In this document: positions 51,101 to 61,976 of the stretch, piece after piece | Numbering within the stretch: position 1 is the first letter of the stretch | Layout: each line of letters starts with the position of its first letter | From: Diacronema lutheri | Lineage: Eukaryota > Haptophyta > Pavlovophyceae > Pavlovales > Pavlovaceae | Reading direction: 5' to 3' | DNA: 64,000 nucleotides | Assembly (NCBI GenBank): GCA_019448385.1 | Contig: JAGTXO010000006.1 | Span: 992,001 to 1,056,000, forward strand | Translations under genes and position numbers: made by a program | The notes under the pieces: model-generated | Told to the model about the DNA's origin: nothing | What the model saw: the letters and a program-made list of their open reading frames with translations, nothing else | Databases searched by the model: none

Positions 51101-54100
51101 TGCTCGTGGAAGACCTGCATGGCGTGCAGCGTGCAGCGCGCGGCGCGCGGCGCGCGGGCGCGCGGGCGCGCGGGCGCACGGCGCAGTGAGGCCCGCGTGC
51201 TGCGGCCATTCGCCGCCATGTCGCGCGCTCGCTCGCACCTGCGTGCGCAGCATGTCGCGGTCGCGCTCGAGCGCGCAGTACTCGTTCTGGAGGCGCTCGC
51301 GGATCTCCGGCGAGAGGCGACATTCTTCGACCACCTTGGCGTTGAGCCACGCGTCGTAGATGCCCGGCCGCGAGAAGTCCCACGAGTAGACGGCGCGGAA
51401 CTCCTCGTGCGCCATGTCGAGGAACTTGAAGTCCTGGTTCTCGAGCGTGCCGCCGTCCATCCCATCCTCGCCGTACAAAAACTGCAAAATCGACCCGGTG
51501 GCGTTCCGCACGGTCCCGTCGTACTTCACCATCACGTCCTCCATTGCCTTGACGAGACGGCGCTGGATGTACCCCGTCTCCGACGTCTTGACGGCCGTGT
51601 CGATCAGGCCCTCGCGCCCGCCCATCGCGTGGAAAAAGAACTCCTGCGCCGTCGAGGCGCGCGGGTCGGGCGCGCGCGCGGGTCGGGCACGCGCGCGGGT
51701 CGGGCGCGCGCGCGGGTCGGGCACGCGCGCGCGAGGCATGCCACAGGACTGCGCGGCCGCGGGCGAGCCGGAGCCAACATGGACGACGCGACGCGCGACG
51801 TGGTGACGGCCGGAGCGCAGCGCGCGCGCGCGCGCTGCGCACCTGCGGCGTGAGGCCGCGCAGGTACGAGTTCTCGACGAAACCGCGCGACTCCGGGCCG
51901 AAGTCGTCCTTTGTGAAGTGCGGCAGCGTCCGGTTGCGAAAGCCGTACGGGATGCGCTTGCCCTCGACGTTCTGCTGGCCGACGCACCCGATGATCTGCG
52001 AGATGTTGATGTTCGAGCCCTTCGAGCCCGCGTTGACCATGTTTTTAAAGTTGTTGATCTCGTAGAGCGACTTTTGCGCCTTTGTGCCCGCGTTGTCGCG
52101 GCACTCGTTCAAGACCTTGTTGACGCGGTTCTCGAACGACTCGAGCATCGTGCGGCCCGGCTGGCACTCGAGCGACGCGCGCTGCGCCTGCAGCACGAGC
52201 GACTTGACCTCCTCCTTGGCGCCCGAGATGATCCGCGAGATCTCCGCCATCGTGTCGTTGTCCGCGACCGTGTCGCCGACGCCGATCGACGAGCCCACGG
52301 CCAGGAGCCAGTGGTTGATGATCTTCTGGTGCTGCCCGAGGAAGGCGCGCGCGGCCGCCGGCCCGTACTCCCGGAACGCGACGTGCACGATCCCACCCGC
52401 GGTCGCACCGAGCGACTTCTTGTCGAGGATGCCCGAGACAAGCTCGCCAGCAATGATCTGGACGACCGTGTCCGACGCGGAGAACCAGCGGTGCTCCTCG
52501 TCAGTGTGCGTGGACGACGTGCGCCGCAGGTTGATGTTGGGCAGGTAGAGCGTCATGATCTGCTTGCCCGTCCAGAGCGGCCTCGGGAGCAGGATGGCGG
52601 GCGTGGGCACCTTGCCGTCCCACTGGTCGAGATGGAGGCACAGGTTCATCGTCAGGTCCTTCTCGAGGAAGCAGTCGCGCTTGGAGAAGCCGCGCGAGCC
52701 GAGCAGCGAGTCCTGCACGATGCCCATCACCGGCTTGTTCGACTGCGGCGAGACGATGCAGCGCGGCACGAGCATGATCTCCGTCGCCTCGGCGCGTGTT
52801 TCCATCGTCTGGGGCACGTGCAGGTTCATCTCGTCGCCGTCAAAGTCAGCGTTGTACGGCGAGGTGACGGAGAGGTTGAGGCGGAAGGTCGAGAAGGGCA
52901 TGATCTTGATCCGGTGCGCCATGATGGACATCTTGTGCAGTGACGGCTGCCGGTTGAAGAGCACGACGTCGCCATCCTGCAAGTGCCGCTCGACCTTGTA
53001 ACCGACCTGCAGGTGCTGGTCGGTCTTCTTGACGGCGCGCTTGAGGTCGAGGCGCATGCCGTCGGTGCGCACAATGAAGAGCGCGCCGGGCAGGTCCGTC
53101 GGCCCGTTCGCCACGAGCGCCTCCATCCGCTCGATGTTGAACGGCGTCACGATCTCCGGGTAGGTGAGCGTCGATGCGATCGAGCGCGGCACGCCGACCT
53201 GGTCGATCGCGAGGTTCGGGTCGGGCGTGATGACGGTGCGCGCGGAGAAGTCGACGCGCTTGCCCATCAGGTTGCCGCGCACGCGCCCGTGCTTCCCCTT
53301 AAGCCGCTCGGCGATCGCCTTGAGCGGCCGGCCCGACTTTGTCGTCGCCTGGCGTGGCACGAGCGGCGAGTTGTTCGTCACGAGCGTCGCGTGGTGGTAC
53401 TGGAGAAGGCGGGCAAACTCGGCGATGATGTGGGAGGGCGCGCCCTTCTGCTCGTTCTCCTTGAGCGTCGCGTTCGCCTTGATGATGTCCGCCAGCTTGT
53501 GCGTGATGTCGTCCTCCGAGCGCGCGGTGCCAGCAAAGACGCCCGGCCGCACATGCGGCGGCGGGACGGGCAGCACCTTTACGAGCAGCCACTCGGGGCG
53601 GCAGTTGATCGGGTCGAGGCCGAGGAGCAGGCAGTGCGCGTCCGAGATCTTTGAGAAGATCTGGTACGCGCGCTGCGCGTCCACCACCTGCTTCTCCGTG
53701 ACCTGCGCAGGAGCGGCCGGCGGCAAGCGGACCGGGCGCGCGGCGCGAGGCGCGCGCAGCCCGCCGGGCGCGTCGGCAGGGCGCGCCAGCGCACCGGCGC
53801 GCGCGGGCGGTGGCGCGGCCATCGCTCTTTCTCGCGCGCGCGCGCCGCGCGCACCGCCCCCTTCTCCTTAAACTCAAAGATGAACTGCAGCTCCGGCGGC
53901 TGGTCGCGGCGCACAGTAGCCGGCTGCGCGTGCCCGCAGCCATACTCCTCCGAGCACACCTTGTACGACTGGCAGACGCGCACGACCTCGTGCATGCGGC
54001 GCTCGGCGCGCTTGCGCTGCAGCGCGACAATCCGCTCGTCGTCCTCCGACGCGAGCAGCCGCGAGCAGTTGCAGCAGACGGCGCGCAGCAGCTTCTGTAC

Positions 54101-54391
54101 CGTGTTGAGGAAGCCGATGTGGTACACGGGCCGGCAGAGCTCGAGATGGCCAAAGTGGCCAGGGCAGTCATTCTCGCAGTGACACGTCTCGCAGATCCAC
54201 TGCCGATCGAGCGTGCCCATCCGCAGGTCGCACAGCCCCTTGGGCTTCGGCCGCCCATTCACAAAGCACTCGGCATGCGTCACCTCGACGACCGACAGCT
54301 GCTTGAGCTCATCGGGCGAGAGCACACCAAACTGGACGGCCTTCACCTTCTTGACCTCGGCTTGCGAGAAGGTGAGGTCGCCGGTCTGCAT
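48122..54391 (-). CDS. POLR2A: RNA polymerase II largest subunit RPB1
   Basis: Six exons, 54391-53855, 53702-51843, 51643-51239, 51114-50305, 50119-48368 and 48268-48122, all in phase 0, give 1836 residues. Clear RPB1 features are the N-terminal zinc clamp ([20 protein letters not shown]), the active-site [21 protein letters not shown], the bridge and trigger helix region ([40 protein letters not shown]) and the linker to a heptad CTD. The fifth intron (48367-48269, 99 bp) is inferred. It is in frame and stop-free, but removing it joins the heptads to [12 protein letters not shown], and it begins GTGCGC and ends CAG. If retained, it adds 33 basic residues. Confidence 0.97.
48365..49057 (-). 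repeat. 21-bp tandem repeat encoding 33 CTD heptads
   Basis: Thirty-three units of 21 bp encode 32 copies of YSPTSPA and a last copy whose position 7 reads Val if the following intron is retained. Units differ only at a few third positions (mostly CGGG or CCGG in the Ala-Ser junction and GTC or GTT), so the DNA is a near-perfect minisatellite. Confidence 0.95.
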
Positions 54392-54942
54392 GGCCGGCGC
54401 CCGTCGCGCACCGAGCCCGGATCAAGTGCCGCGCGCCCGGTCCCGAAACCTCGCGCGCTTGCCGTGGGGAGGCTGCGGCGCGCCCTCGCCTCGTCTGTGG
54501 ACACGGCTCGCACGATGGCGGAAGACTACGTTTTGACTTCGGCATGGAGACTGGAGAGTGAAGAGTGAAGACTGTCGTCGGGCCTCCAGGCGGAAGCATT
54601 TCCCAATCAAGCGCGCTTCAAGACAAGCATTTTCTAGCGCGTACTCCTCGAGACCGTCGCTGCTGACGATCCGTTCTCGCGTCGAGCGAAGGCGCGAGGG
54701 GAGCCGCATGCCGGCCCCCCGGGGGCGCGCGCGCTACTGCGTGAACCATGGCCGACAAGCCACTCGCCAGTCGGCACCACGGCGGCGCGGCTCGAACAGA
54801 ACCGCGCTCGCATTGCGCAACACGTCGGGCTCTCGAATGCGCAAGCCCGGCCTGTCTCGGCACGTGGAGTCGTTCTCAGTTCTCACAGTCAATTCAAATT
54901 CAAAACCCGAGCAAAATTCGAGCTTGGGTTTCGCCCCGCACC
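54392..54942. other. RPB1 upstream region
   Basis: The 551 bp between the divergent RPB1 and secreted-protein genes contain no supported frame. Visible details are a short GAGAGTGAAGAGTGAAGA repeat at about 54551-54570 and a lower-GC patch (AATTCAAATTCAAAA) at about 54890-54905, just before the next start codon, which could be core promoter. Confidence 0.5.
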
Positions 54943-55620
54943 ATGGACACCAGAGTCGCGCTCGTCGCGGTGATGGCCTTCATGGGGGCGCCGCTGCTGC
55001 GCCCGTGCAGCTCGCCGGGCAGTCTGGACGACATCGCGTCCTGGGCGATGCAAGGCCCCGCCAAGGACTTGCCTGCGCGGCTCAACGGCGTGTTCGTCTT
55101 CCGCGGCGTGAGCCCCGCGTTGCTGGTCGACATGTCGTACTCGCACTCGTACCTGCCCGCGGAGGGCTCGTTCGTGCTCGACGCGGGCCGCGCTTATATG
55201 TACGACACCGACGCGACCAGTTCGCGCTTTACCGGGATGTTCCAGCCGACGAGCCCGACCCCCGAGCTGCCTGGCAAGCTGCTGAGCCTGCTGAGCCGCA
55301 TGATGCGCCTCTCGCTCAAGTTCACGCTCAATGCGGACCGCACGGTCGCGTCGATCGAGCCGATGCTCATCTCGCAGTATAACCCGTTCAACAAGCTCTT
55401 CCCGCGAATTCTAAAGGAGCAGGCTGTCGCGTACAAGGGCGGCTGGAAGCGAGTCAACTTCGCCCCGCCGTCCAACGCGACGGCGACAAGCGCATCGTAT
55501 ACCCTTCATCCGGTCGTGACGCGCAAGCCAGACGGCTCGCTCAAGGTGCACGGCGACGGCCTCAAAATGGCGAAACGGAAGCTCGCCATGGGCAGCGGCT
55601 CGTTCGCCAAATGCCCGTGA
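54943..55620 (+). CDS. Secreted or organelle-targeted hypothetical protein, 225 aa
   Basis: A single exon of 225 residues beginning with a hydrophobic leader (RVALVAVMAFMGAPLL). The mature part has normal composition: LNGVFVFRGVSPALLVDMSY, FVLDAGRAYMYDTDATSSRF, LKFTLNADRTVASIEPMLIS and a basic C-terminus (KMAKRKLAMGS). Secondary structure looks mainly beta. I do not recognise a family; a lipocalin-like or plastid lipid-associated fold is possible but no signature is present. The start is the first ATG after a lower-GC promoter patch. Confidence 0.62.
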   Translation: MDTRVALVAVMAFMGAPLLRPCSSPGSLDDIASWAMQGPAKDLPARLNGVFVFRGVSPALLVDMSYSHSYLPAEGSFVLDAGRAYMYDTDATSSRFTGMFQPTSPTPELPGKLLSLLSRMMRLSLKFTLNADRTVASIEPMLISQYNPFNKLFPRILKEQAVAYKGGWKRVNFAPPSNATATSASYTLHPVVTRKPDGSLKVHGDGLKMAKRKLAMGSGSFAKCP

Positions 55621-56032
55621 AATCGCGCGCACCACACCAGGCCGGAGCGGTCTCGAGCGCGCGGCGTGGCGTTGATCTCGTCGCGCACGCGCCGACTCAG
55701 AGTGAGCTGCGTAAGCATCCGGCGCCCGACGGTCCTGGTAGCGGGGCCGCAGGGGCGGGCACGCCGCCGACGCGACACGCACAGTGCGCATCGAACAGCG
55801 GTGTCGCCGCTGCGCATGCATGGTGCGCATGCAGCCATCGCGACCGACATGATGTTCTCACCGTGTCAACAGCAGCCGAGCTCGCCTGTCCTGACACCTT
55901 TGCTCTCGCCTTTGACACCTCTGCTCCCAGGAGCAACAGCGGTCCATCGCTGTCTCTGTGTCTGCTCCCCAATCATCACGACAGTGGTCCGAAGTGTGGT
56001 TGCGCGGCAAACCTTGCAGCCCGTGACGGGCA
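55621..56032. other. Intergenic region
   Basis: This 412-bp gap between two plus-strand genes is less GC-rich than average (about 55840-56000) and carries CTTTGCTCTC/CCTTTGACACC-like pyrimidine stretches. No gene is supported. It probably contains the promoter of the DTW gene. Confidence 0.5.
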
Positions 56033-57064
56033 ATGCTCACGGCCCGCGGCCGCAGGCCGCCGTCGCCAGCGTGCTCGCCATTCGTGCCAGCGCCGGAGGT
56101 GAGCGATTACGTGACCACGATTGACGCCATCCTGCGCATCGCGCTCGCCGCGGCCGCAGACCGGGACGCGGTCGACATCAAATCTGTCCCACAGCACGAG
56201 CGCAACGAACTGCTCGTGAAACTCACTGTCGGCCTGCGCATCGCGCCTGCCTTTGAGCGCGCGCGATGCCGCTACTGCTTCCACTCGCGCTGCATCTGCT
56301 CGTTGATGGCTCGGCCGCGCGCCCTGCGGCACCGCATCTGGGTGTGGATACATAATGCTGACCTCTTTCGCGCGTCCAACTCGGGCAAACTCGTCGCGAG
56401 CACCTGCCCGTCAGCGCGGCTCGCCGTCGCCGGGATCCCGTCCACCGAGGCCGCGCTGCTGCAGCTCCTCGCGCAGAAGCGCCCAACAACGTGCGTCCTC
56501 TTCCCGGCCAAGCACGCGCGTACCACAGCTGAGTACGTGCAGTGGCTCGCGAGCGGCGCGCAAAATGGGCCATGCGACGAGACGCAGTGCGAGGCGGCTC
56601 CGAGGCGGGCAATGCTCCCGCCGGCGGCCGACTGCCGCGCAGGCGGCGCGATGAGTACGTGCGCGCGCGCGCAGAGCGGTGTGCTGCCGCCGCCGCTCGA
56701 CATTGTCGTGATCGACGGCACGTGGACACAGGTCCGGGGCATCGTTCGACGGCTGCCCGCCGACTTGAACTTTGTGCGCGTCAATTTGGGCTGCACGCCG
56801 TCGCTCTTCTCCGCGCGCCACCAAGGCCTGCAGCGCGAGCAACTCGGCTTCACCTCAACGCTCGAAGCGTGCGCGGCGCTTCTCGACGAGTTGGGCGAAC
56901 CCGAGGCCGTCTCGGCCGCACTGCGCGAGTCGTTCATGCTCAACGACGACACGGTCTTGCTCTTCAAGCGGGGCGAGCAGGCGCAGGCCTACGGTTCGTG
57001 GCTTCGCCGCTCGGACGGGGTGCTCGTGCCTCTCGCCGTGGACGTCGGTGGCTACGTGGATTGA
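56033..57064 (+). CDS. DTW-domain tRNA aminocarboxypropyltransferase (DTWD/TapT-like)
   Basis: A single exon of 343 residues. Features are a Cys-rich N-terminal motif (CRYCFHSRCICSL), VWIHNADLFRASNSGKL, the signature VVIDGTWTQVRGIVRRLP containing the D-G-T-W form of the DTW motif, and LSTLEA-type helices (FTSTLEACAALLDELGEPEA). DTW proteins transfer the aminocarboxypropyl group of S-adenosylmethionine to uridine in tRNA (acp3U). An insert of about 40 residues before the DTW motif is Ala/Cys-rich. The start codon is the first ATG in frame; the extra N-terminal 20 residues may not be used. Confidence 0.85.
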   Translation: MLTARGRRPPSPACSPFVPAPEVSDYVTTIDAILRIALAAAADRDAVDIKSVPQHERNELLVKLTVGLRIAPAFERARCRYCFHSRCICSLMARPRALRHRIWVWIHNADLFRASNSGKLVASTCPSARLAVAGIPSTEAALLQLLAQKRPTTCVLFPAKHARTTAEYVQWLASGAQNGPCDETQCEAAPRRAMLPPAADCRAGGAMSTCARAQSGVLPPPLDIVVIDGTWTQVRGIVRRLPADLNFVRVNLGCTPSLFSARHQGLQREQLGFTSTLEACAALLDELGEPEAVSAALRESFMLNDDTVLLFKRGEQAQAYGSWLRRSDGVLVPLAVDVGGYVD

Positions 57065-57076
57065 ATGGGGGGGTCA

Positions 57077-58649
57077 TCATTCGTTGCTGTCCTGCGCGCA
57101 GCGCCGCGCTCGTCTCCGAAACTCTCTCTTCCCGGCCTCGTCGGCTGAGAAGCAGAGGCCGGCCGCCTCGCGGTTGACGTGCGTGATCGGCTCCGGGTCG
57201 GGCTCCTTAGTGAGCAGCGCGCGCACCTCGTCGAGCACCGCCTTCACAGTGCGCTGCCGCGCCGAGCCGTTGTGCCACTGGAGCAGCGTGCTGAGGTACG
57301 GCGCGCCGTCTCTGCTGATGTTCGGGTGGAACATGCGCGTGGCAAAGCGCACGCGCGGCGAGCTGCGCGGCGCGCGCCGAGCGCGGATGGCGGTGCGAGT
57401 GGGCGCGAGCGCGGGCGTGTGACGCCGGCGCCGCCGCGGCGCACGTGACAAGGCATGGCCGACCGCGCGCGGCTGCACGCGGCGCGGCGTGGTGCGCGCG
57501 CGCGCGCGAGCGCGCGCACAGCTCGGGCCAGCTCGGCGGGAAGACGAACTCGACCTGGAAGTAGCCGCCCTCCCAAAGGGTGTTCTCTGGTCCAAGTAAA
57601 GTCAGCTCCCACACGAGCGCGTTCTGCTTACTCGAGCTGATCGAGACGTTGTCGACGCCGTCGGCGGCGAGCTCGTCAAACTGCTCGGCAAGCGCGCGCA
57701 CTGACGGCGCGAGCCCAATCGCGCGGTCGCTGCGCAGAAGCGCGGCCTGCTCCACGCCCGCCGCGCGCCAGCCATCGTGCTCCGCATCGAGCTGCGCTTT
57801 CACCGCAAGCAGCCGCTCGCGCACCGCCTTCCACCCAAAAGTGCCATCCATGCAGTTGGCGGCGCATTCGAATGGCATCATCTTGAACTGTCTGCCGTCG
57901 TGCACGGCCGAGTTGGCGGACGCAATCCAGCCGTTTAGCACGTCGAGGTAGTTGCACATATGCACGATGAGCAGCTGCTTGCGCAGGTCGGCAAAGGCGG
58001 GCGTGGCGCCGTTTGGTGGCGCGCGCGCCTGAAGCGTGTCTTCCATCGTGTCCACGACGGCGACGCGCAGCGTCTCGTGCGCAATTTTCTCGTTGTACCG
58101 CTCGACGTCGCCGGAGCCGTCGTCGTCCTCAAAGCTCGGTTCATTGTGGTATGGCTTGTCGTGCATGAGCGACTGGATCGAAAGAAGGACGGAGAGGACG
58201 TTCTGAACGGAGGACCACTGCTCGCCCGATGACTCGGCTGCGCGGACGATGGCCCGGCGCGCGCGCGAGCGTGAGCACCGGCGGCGCGCGCACTCTGGCG
58301 AGATGGGCGGCGCGTGGGCGCGCGTGGGCGCGCGCGCGCGCGCGCACATACATTTCCACGTGCCGAGGATAGAAAGGCAGACCTTGCCGTTGTTGTACAA
58401 GTTAGGGTTGAACCGCACGGTGCCGGATGACGTGGTCGTGATCAGCACGCGCGGCGGCGAGTTGGGGTAGTCCTTCGGGAAGCGCATGTCGAAGTGGAAC
58501 ATGCCGAGCCCGTACGGCGAATGCGGCGGGCCAACAATCAGTGCGGTCCAATGCAGGATATCATCTTCGTCGGCGAGCGCGAACACGGAGGGTGTCGACT
58601 GCTTGGCGAGCAGCTGGCACTCGGCGAGCAACCGACCTTGCGCGCTCAT
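57077..58649 (-). CDS. Tandem ubiquitin-conjugating enzyme, second domain without the active cysteine
   Basis: Three exons, 58649-58352, 58237-57520 and 57362-57077, phases 1 and 2, give 433 residues. Residues about 1-130 form a UBC domain like UBE2Z/BIRC6/UBE2O: DILHWTALIVGPPHSPYGLG, FPKDYPNSPPRVLITT, active-site GKVCLSILGTW, then EQWSSVQNVLSVLLSIQSLM. After a helical middle, a second UBC fold spans about residues 300-433: LVWELTLLGPENTLWEGGYF, PPSWPELSPRVRFATRMFHP and NISRDGAPYLSTLLQWHNG. The catalytic Cys position of the second reads Tyr, so it is probably a non-catalytic partner domain. An upstream extension with a GTG start exists, but the ATG at 58649 is the only usable start seen. Confidence 0.87.
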
Positions 58650-58697
58650 CTCCGCGTTTGCGACGTGGTGATATGGTTGGCCGTCAGGGATGGCCGC

Positions 58698-58742
58698 CAC
58701 CTTTTTTACAAACCGCCTTCCCCCTCACCTTTTTTACAAACC
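58698..58742. promoter_or_regulatory. 17-bp direct repeat in a shared divergent promoter
   Basis: CACCTTTTTTACAAACC occurs at 58698-58714 and again at 58726-58742, separated by 11 bp, giving a 28-bp period. It lies in the 124 bp between the divergent starts of the tandem-UBC gene and the STI1-like gene and is AT-rich in a GC-rich setting. A transcription-factor site pair is likely. Confidence 0.6.
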
Positions 58743-58773
58743 ATTTTCTTCGCCGCCACACACGTCCGGAGCC

Positions 58774-59319
58774 ATGACGACACGTGGCAATGGCGCGGCG
58801 GCAGCCGGCTCGCTGCTGCGGATCGGCGCGCTGCTCGTGCTCTTCGCGTCCATCGCCAGCGCATGGCCGTTTGGAAAGCCGGGGGGTGAGGCGGCGGGCG
58901 CGCAGCAGCAGGGCGGCGTGAGCATGGGCGGCGCCGCAAGCGTTGGCGGCGGGCTCGCCGACGTGAGCGCCGAGGAGCTGCGCCAGGCGCAGGCGATGAT
59001 GAACGACCCGGCCGCGATCTCGCAGATGCTCAACCAGCTCAAGGATCCACGGTTCATGTCGCAGCTGAAGGAGTCGCTCGCGTCGCCCGAGTCGCGCCGC
59101 ATGATGCAGCAGATGGGCATGAGCATGCCGACGGAGGAGGAGATCGCCGCGGCGATGGAGAAGCTCGAATCGCCCGAGTTCCACGCGCAGCTGCGCGCGC
59201 GCGCCGAGGCTGCGATGTCGCAACAGCATGAGGGCGGCAAGACGAGCGCGAGCAGGCTTTCGCACAGCAAGGTCGACCAGTCGGGCCAGCAGGCCGCCAC
59301 TCCGGTGCTCGGCGCTTGA
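58774..59319 (+). CDS. STI1-domain protein with signal-type leader
   Basis: A single exon of 181 residues. The leader (LLRIGALLVLFASIASAWPF) is a signal peptide with a likely cut after ASA, followed by WPF, a context used for secondary-plastid import. The middle holds an STI1-like domain: QAMMNDPAAISQMLNQLKDP, RFMSQLKESLASPESRRMMQ and MGMSMPTEEE, with a second PEFHAQLRARAE stretch. STI1 domains bind hydrophobic clients or Hsp70/Hsp90 partners; Tic40 in chloroplasts carries one. A plastid-import co-chaperone is a fair guess. An in-frame ATG at 58690 exists, but it overlaps the promoter repeat and would bury the leader. Confidence 0.75.
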   Translation: MTTRGNGAAAAGSLLRIGALLVLFASIASAWPFGKPGGEAAGAQQQGGVSMGGAASVGGGLADVSAEELRQAQAMMNDPAAISQMLNQLKDPRFMSQLKESLASPESRRMMQQMGMSMPTEEEIAAAMEKLESPEFHAQLRARAEAAMSQQHEGGKTSASRLSHSKVDQSGQQAATPVLGA

Positions 59320-59392
59320 GCCAGTTAGGAGTTCTCCTGTCGATCACTCCCCAGCCCTGAACATGATTTGGACAACGCACTGTGGCCACTGC

Positions 59393-60429
59393 CTACGCGT
59401 GCGGAGTGGGCGTGCGCTTTGCTTTCTTCACCTTGAGCTTGCCGTACGCTGCGAGCCGCTCGGCCGGGAGCTGCGGGACGCCCGCCTCCGCCCTGAGCTT
59501 CTCCCGATGCAGCTTTTTGCGCAGCTGCTTCTTGCTCGGCGGCTTGGCCGCATCGGCCGGCGCCGCCGGCGCGGCGGCGCCGCCTTGCAAGTTGGTGGGT
59601 GCGTCAACGATCTTGCGCGCGCCGCCGTCCTCCCGCCGCGCGCTCTTCTCCGAACGGTCGCCTCTGCTCGCACCCTCGGCGCGCTTACTAGGTCGCGCCC
59701 TCTCGCGCTCGGACGAGGCGGCCGCGCCCGGCGAGGACGCTGCGCGCGGCTTGGGCCGGTAGCCTCGCTCGCCCTGCGCGGGCACGGTCGCGTATCGCTC
59801 GACGTACGGCCGCTTGACCCAGCCAAGGGGAACTCGCCTGCTCGCGCGCCGTAGAGCACGCGCACGACGGACCGCGCGGCATCCCGGCGACGCGCACGGC
59901 CGAGCGGTGAGCAGCGGCACGGCCATGTGTTGCAATGGATGGGTGTGGAAGCGACGGATCGGGGCGCATCCGGCGGTGCGGCGCGCAAGCGAGCGCACGT
60001 CTCGGGCCGCATGCGGGCACGCAGCGCGCGTGCCCGCGTGTACCGCACGTCGCACAGCCACATCGGCGCGCACGCACGCGGGGCGCGTGGCGCGGCGCGG
60101 CGCGGCGCACTTGTTCAGCTCGCGATCAGAGCACAAGAGGAGCTCCTCGTCCTTTAGGCCAAACGAGCGCGGCTCGACCGAGCGGTAGCGGAAGCGCGTC
60201 GGGATCTCGCCCGCGAGTAGATCCTCGTATTCAAGCCCATAGTACTCATCCAGCATGGAAGCCACGTCGGGCCGCACCCCGCCCGCCGCCTCGATCCGGT
60301 CAGCCATCTGCTTGACCTTCGCCTCGAACGAGCCCTTCGCCGGCGGTGCGCGCGGCTCGGCCGCCGCGTCGTCAAGCCCATCGTCAAAGTCGCCGGCGTC
60401 CGACGCGCGCAGCCGCGCGATGCCGTCCA

Positions 60430-60508
<79 letters not shown>

Positions 60509-61882
60509 GCCGCCCCCACCGTCGCCGTCGCCGTCCCCGCCACCGCTGCCGCGCGCGGCCGTGCGCACGCTGCTCGCAAACGCCGGGTCGTCCTCGGCAG
60601 CTGCGTAATATTCGTCGTCAAAAACAGCGTCCATTTGCGCGTCCCACGTCGCTGGGTCAAAATCCGCGTCCACGTCGAACTTCTCCGCGCGCGCGCCGCC
60701 CGAGACATGCTTGATCTTCTCGAGCCGGTTCAGAATCTCGTCACGCTTGAGCGCCTTGAGCCGCTGCAGCTCGCGCTTGGTCTCCTCGAGCTTCGCAGCC
60801 TTCGCGGCCCTGCGCACTTCGTCCGCCGCCTTGCGCGCCTCCTTCTTCGGGTCGCGCCGCACCGAGCCGGCGACGGTGCGCGGGTTGGCCGCGACGCGAC
60901 CAGCGCCCGCCTCCTCGAAGCGGAAGTTCATCCGCCGCGCGAACTCCTCCTCGCGATCTGAGAAGTCGTCGTCCTCTTCGTCGTCGGCCGGCGGCTCGGC
61001 CGGCCGGTTGAGGCGGCGGACGCCGTCCGCGCCATCACCCGCGCCATCGCCCTCGTCGTCACTCGCGCCTGCCGCGCCCTCGCGCCCGCCCGCACCCTGC
61101 TCGTTTGGCGTCCGCCACAGCTGCTTGGTCACGTAGTCGCGCAAAAAGCGCTCATCGGGCGTGAGGTTAGCATCGGGCTCGTCCAGGTATCGGCGGAGCG
61201 TGACGCGCTCGTCGACGGGTTTCAACGTGTCCGCTGCAAGCTGCGCTTTGAGCCAAGTCGCGTACTCCTCCGCCTCCGCCGCGCGATCCGCGTCCGACTT
61301 TGGCTTGGCGCTGAAGAGTGCGTCGGCGTCGTCGGCAGCGTCGTCGCCGTCAAACGCGGATAAAAACGCCTTCTTCAGGCGGCGCTGCTGCTCGGTGTAG
61401 GGCAGCTGGTCGTCGTCCTCGGGTGCCGCCGATGCAGACGTAGCTGCCGTTGGCCGCGCGCTGCCGTCGCCGTCCTCGTCGCTGTCCGAGTGCGCGCCGC
61501 TCAGCATGTAGTCGCGCGTGGTCAGCTTCTTCGCCTCGGCGGGCTTTGCGGCTGTCGGCTGCTGGCGCGCTGGCGGTGCGACGGCGGGCATGTTGTCAAA
61601 AAAGCGTTTGTTTCGGTCGCGCACCGCCGGGTCGCGCGCGCGGATCGCATCGATCGTCCGGAAAATCTGCACGTCGACGTCGCGCGTGAGCAGCGCGCCG
61701 TCGTCGTCCTCCTCGACGCCCGCCTCCGAGTCGTCCGAGCCGTCGGCGTCAAGCGCAACGTCGCCGTACTGCTGGCGTAACCGATCGAGCTCCTGTTTGC
61801 GCTTCCGGTCCTCGAAGCGGTGCGCATAGTCCTTGTTTACGCGCAGCTCCGCGCCAGTCGGCGCCTCGCCGTCCCACAACAT
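59393..61882 (-). CDS. KRI1: KRI1, 40S ribosome biogenesis factor
   Basis: Two exons, 61882-60111 and 59837-59393, phase 2, give 738 residues. Signatures of KRI1 are VNKDYAHRFEDRKRKQELDR, FLRDYVTKQLWR, KREL/KALKRDEILNRLEKIK, VDADFDPATWDAQMDAVFDD and YYGLEYEDLLAGEIPTRFRY followed by RSFGLKDEELLLCSDRELNK. Splicing restores RVPLGWVKRPYVERY, the expected continuation. KRI1 acts in the nucleolus in early small-subunit assembly. A long Asp/Gly run (about residues 435-480) interrupts the conserved region, and the C-terminus is Lys-rich. The 273-bp intron is CpG-rich. Confidence 0.93.
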
Positions 61883-61976
61883 CCCGGAGGCACGTGACGC
61901 GTGACGGTGACATGTGATGAACGTCACCAGTGTTGGGTGACTCGTGCGGGCGCAAGTTGCTACAAGCCAGTGAAGC

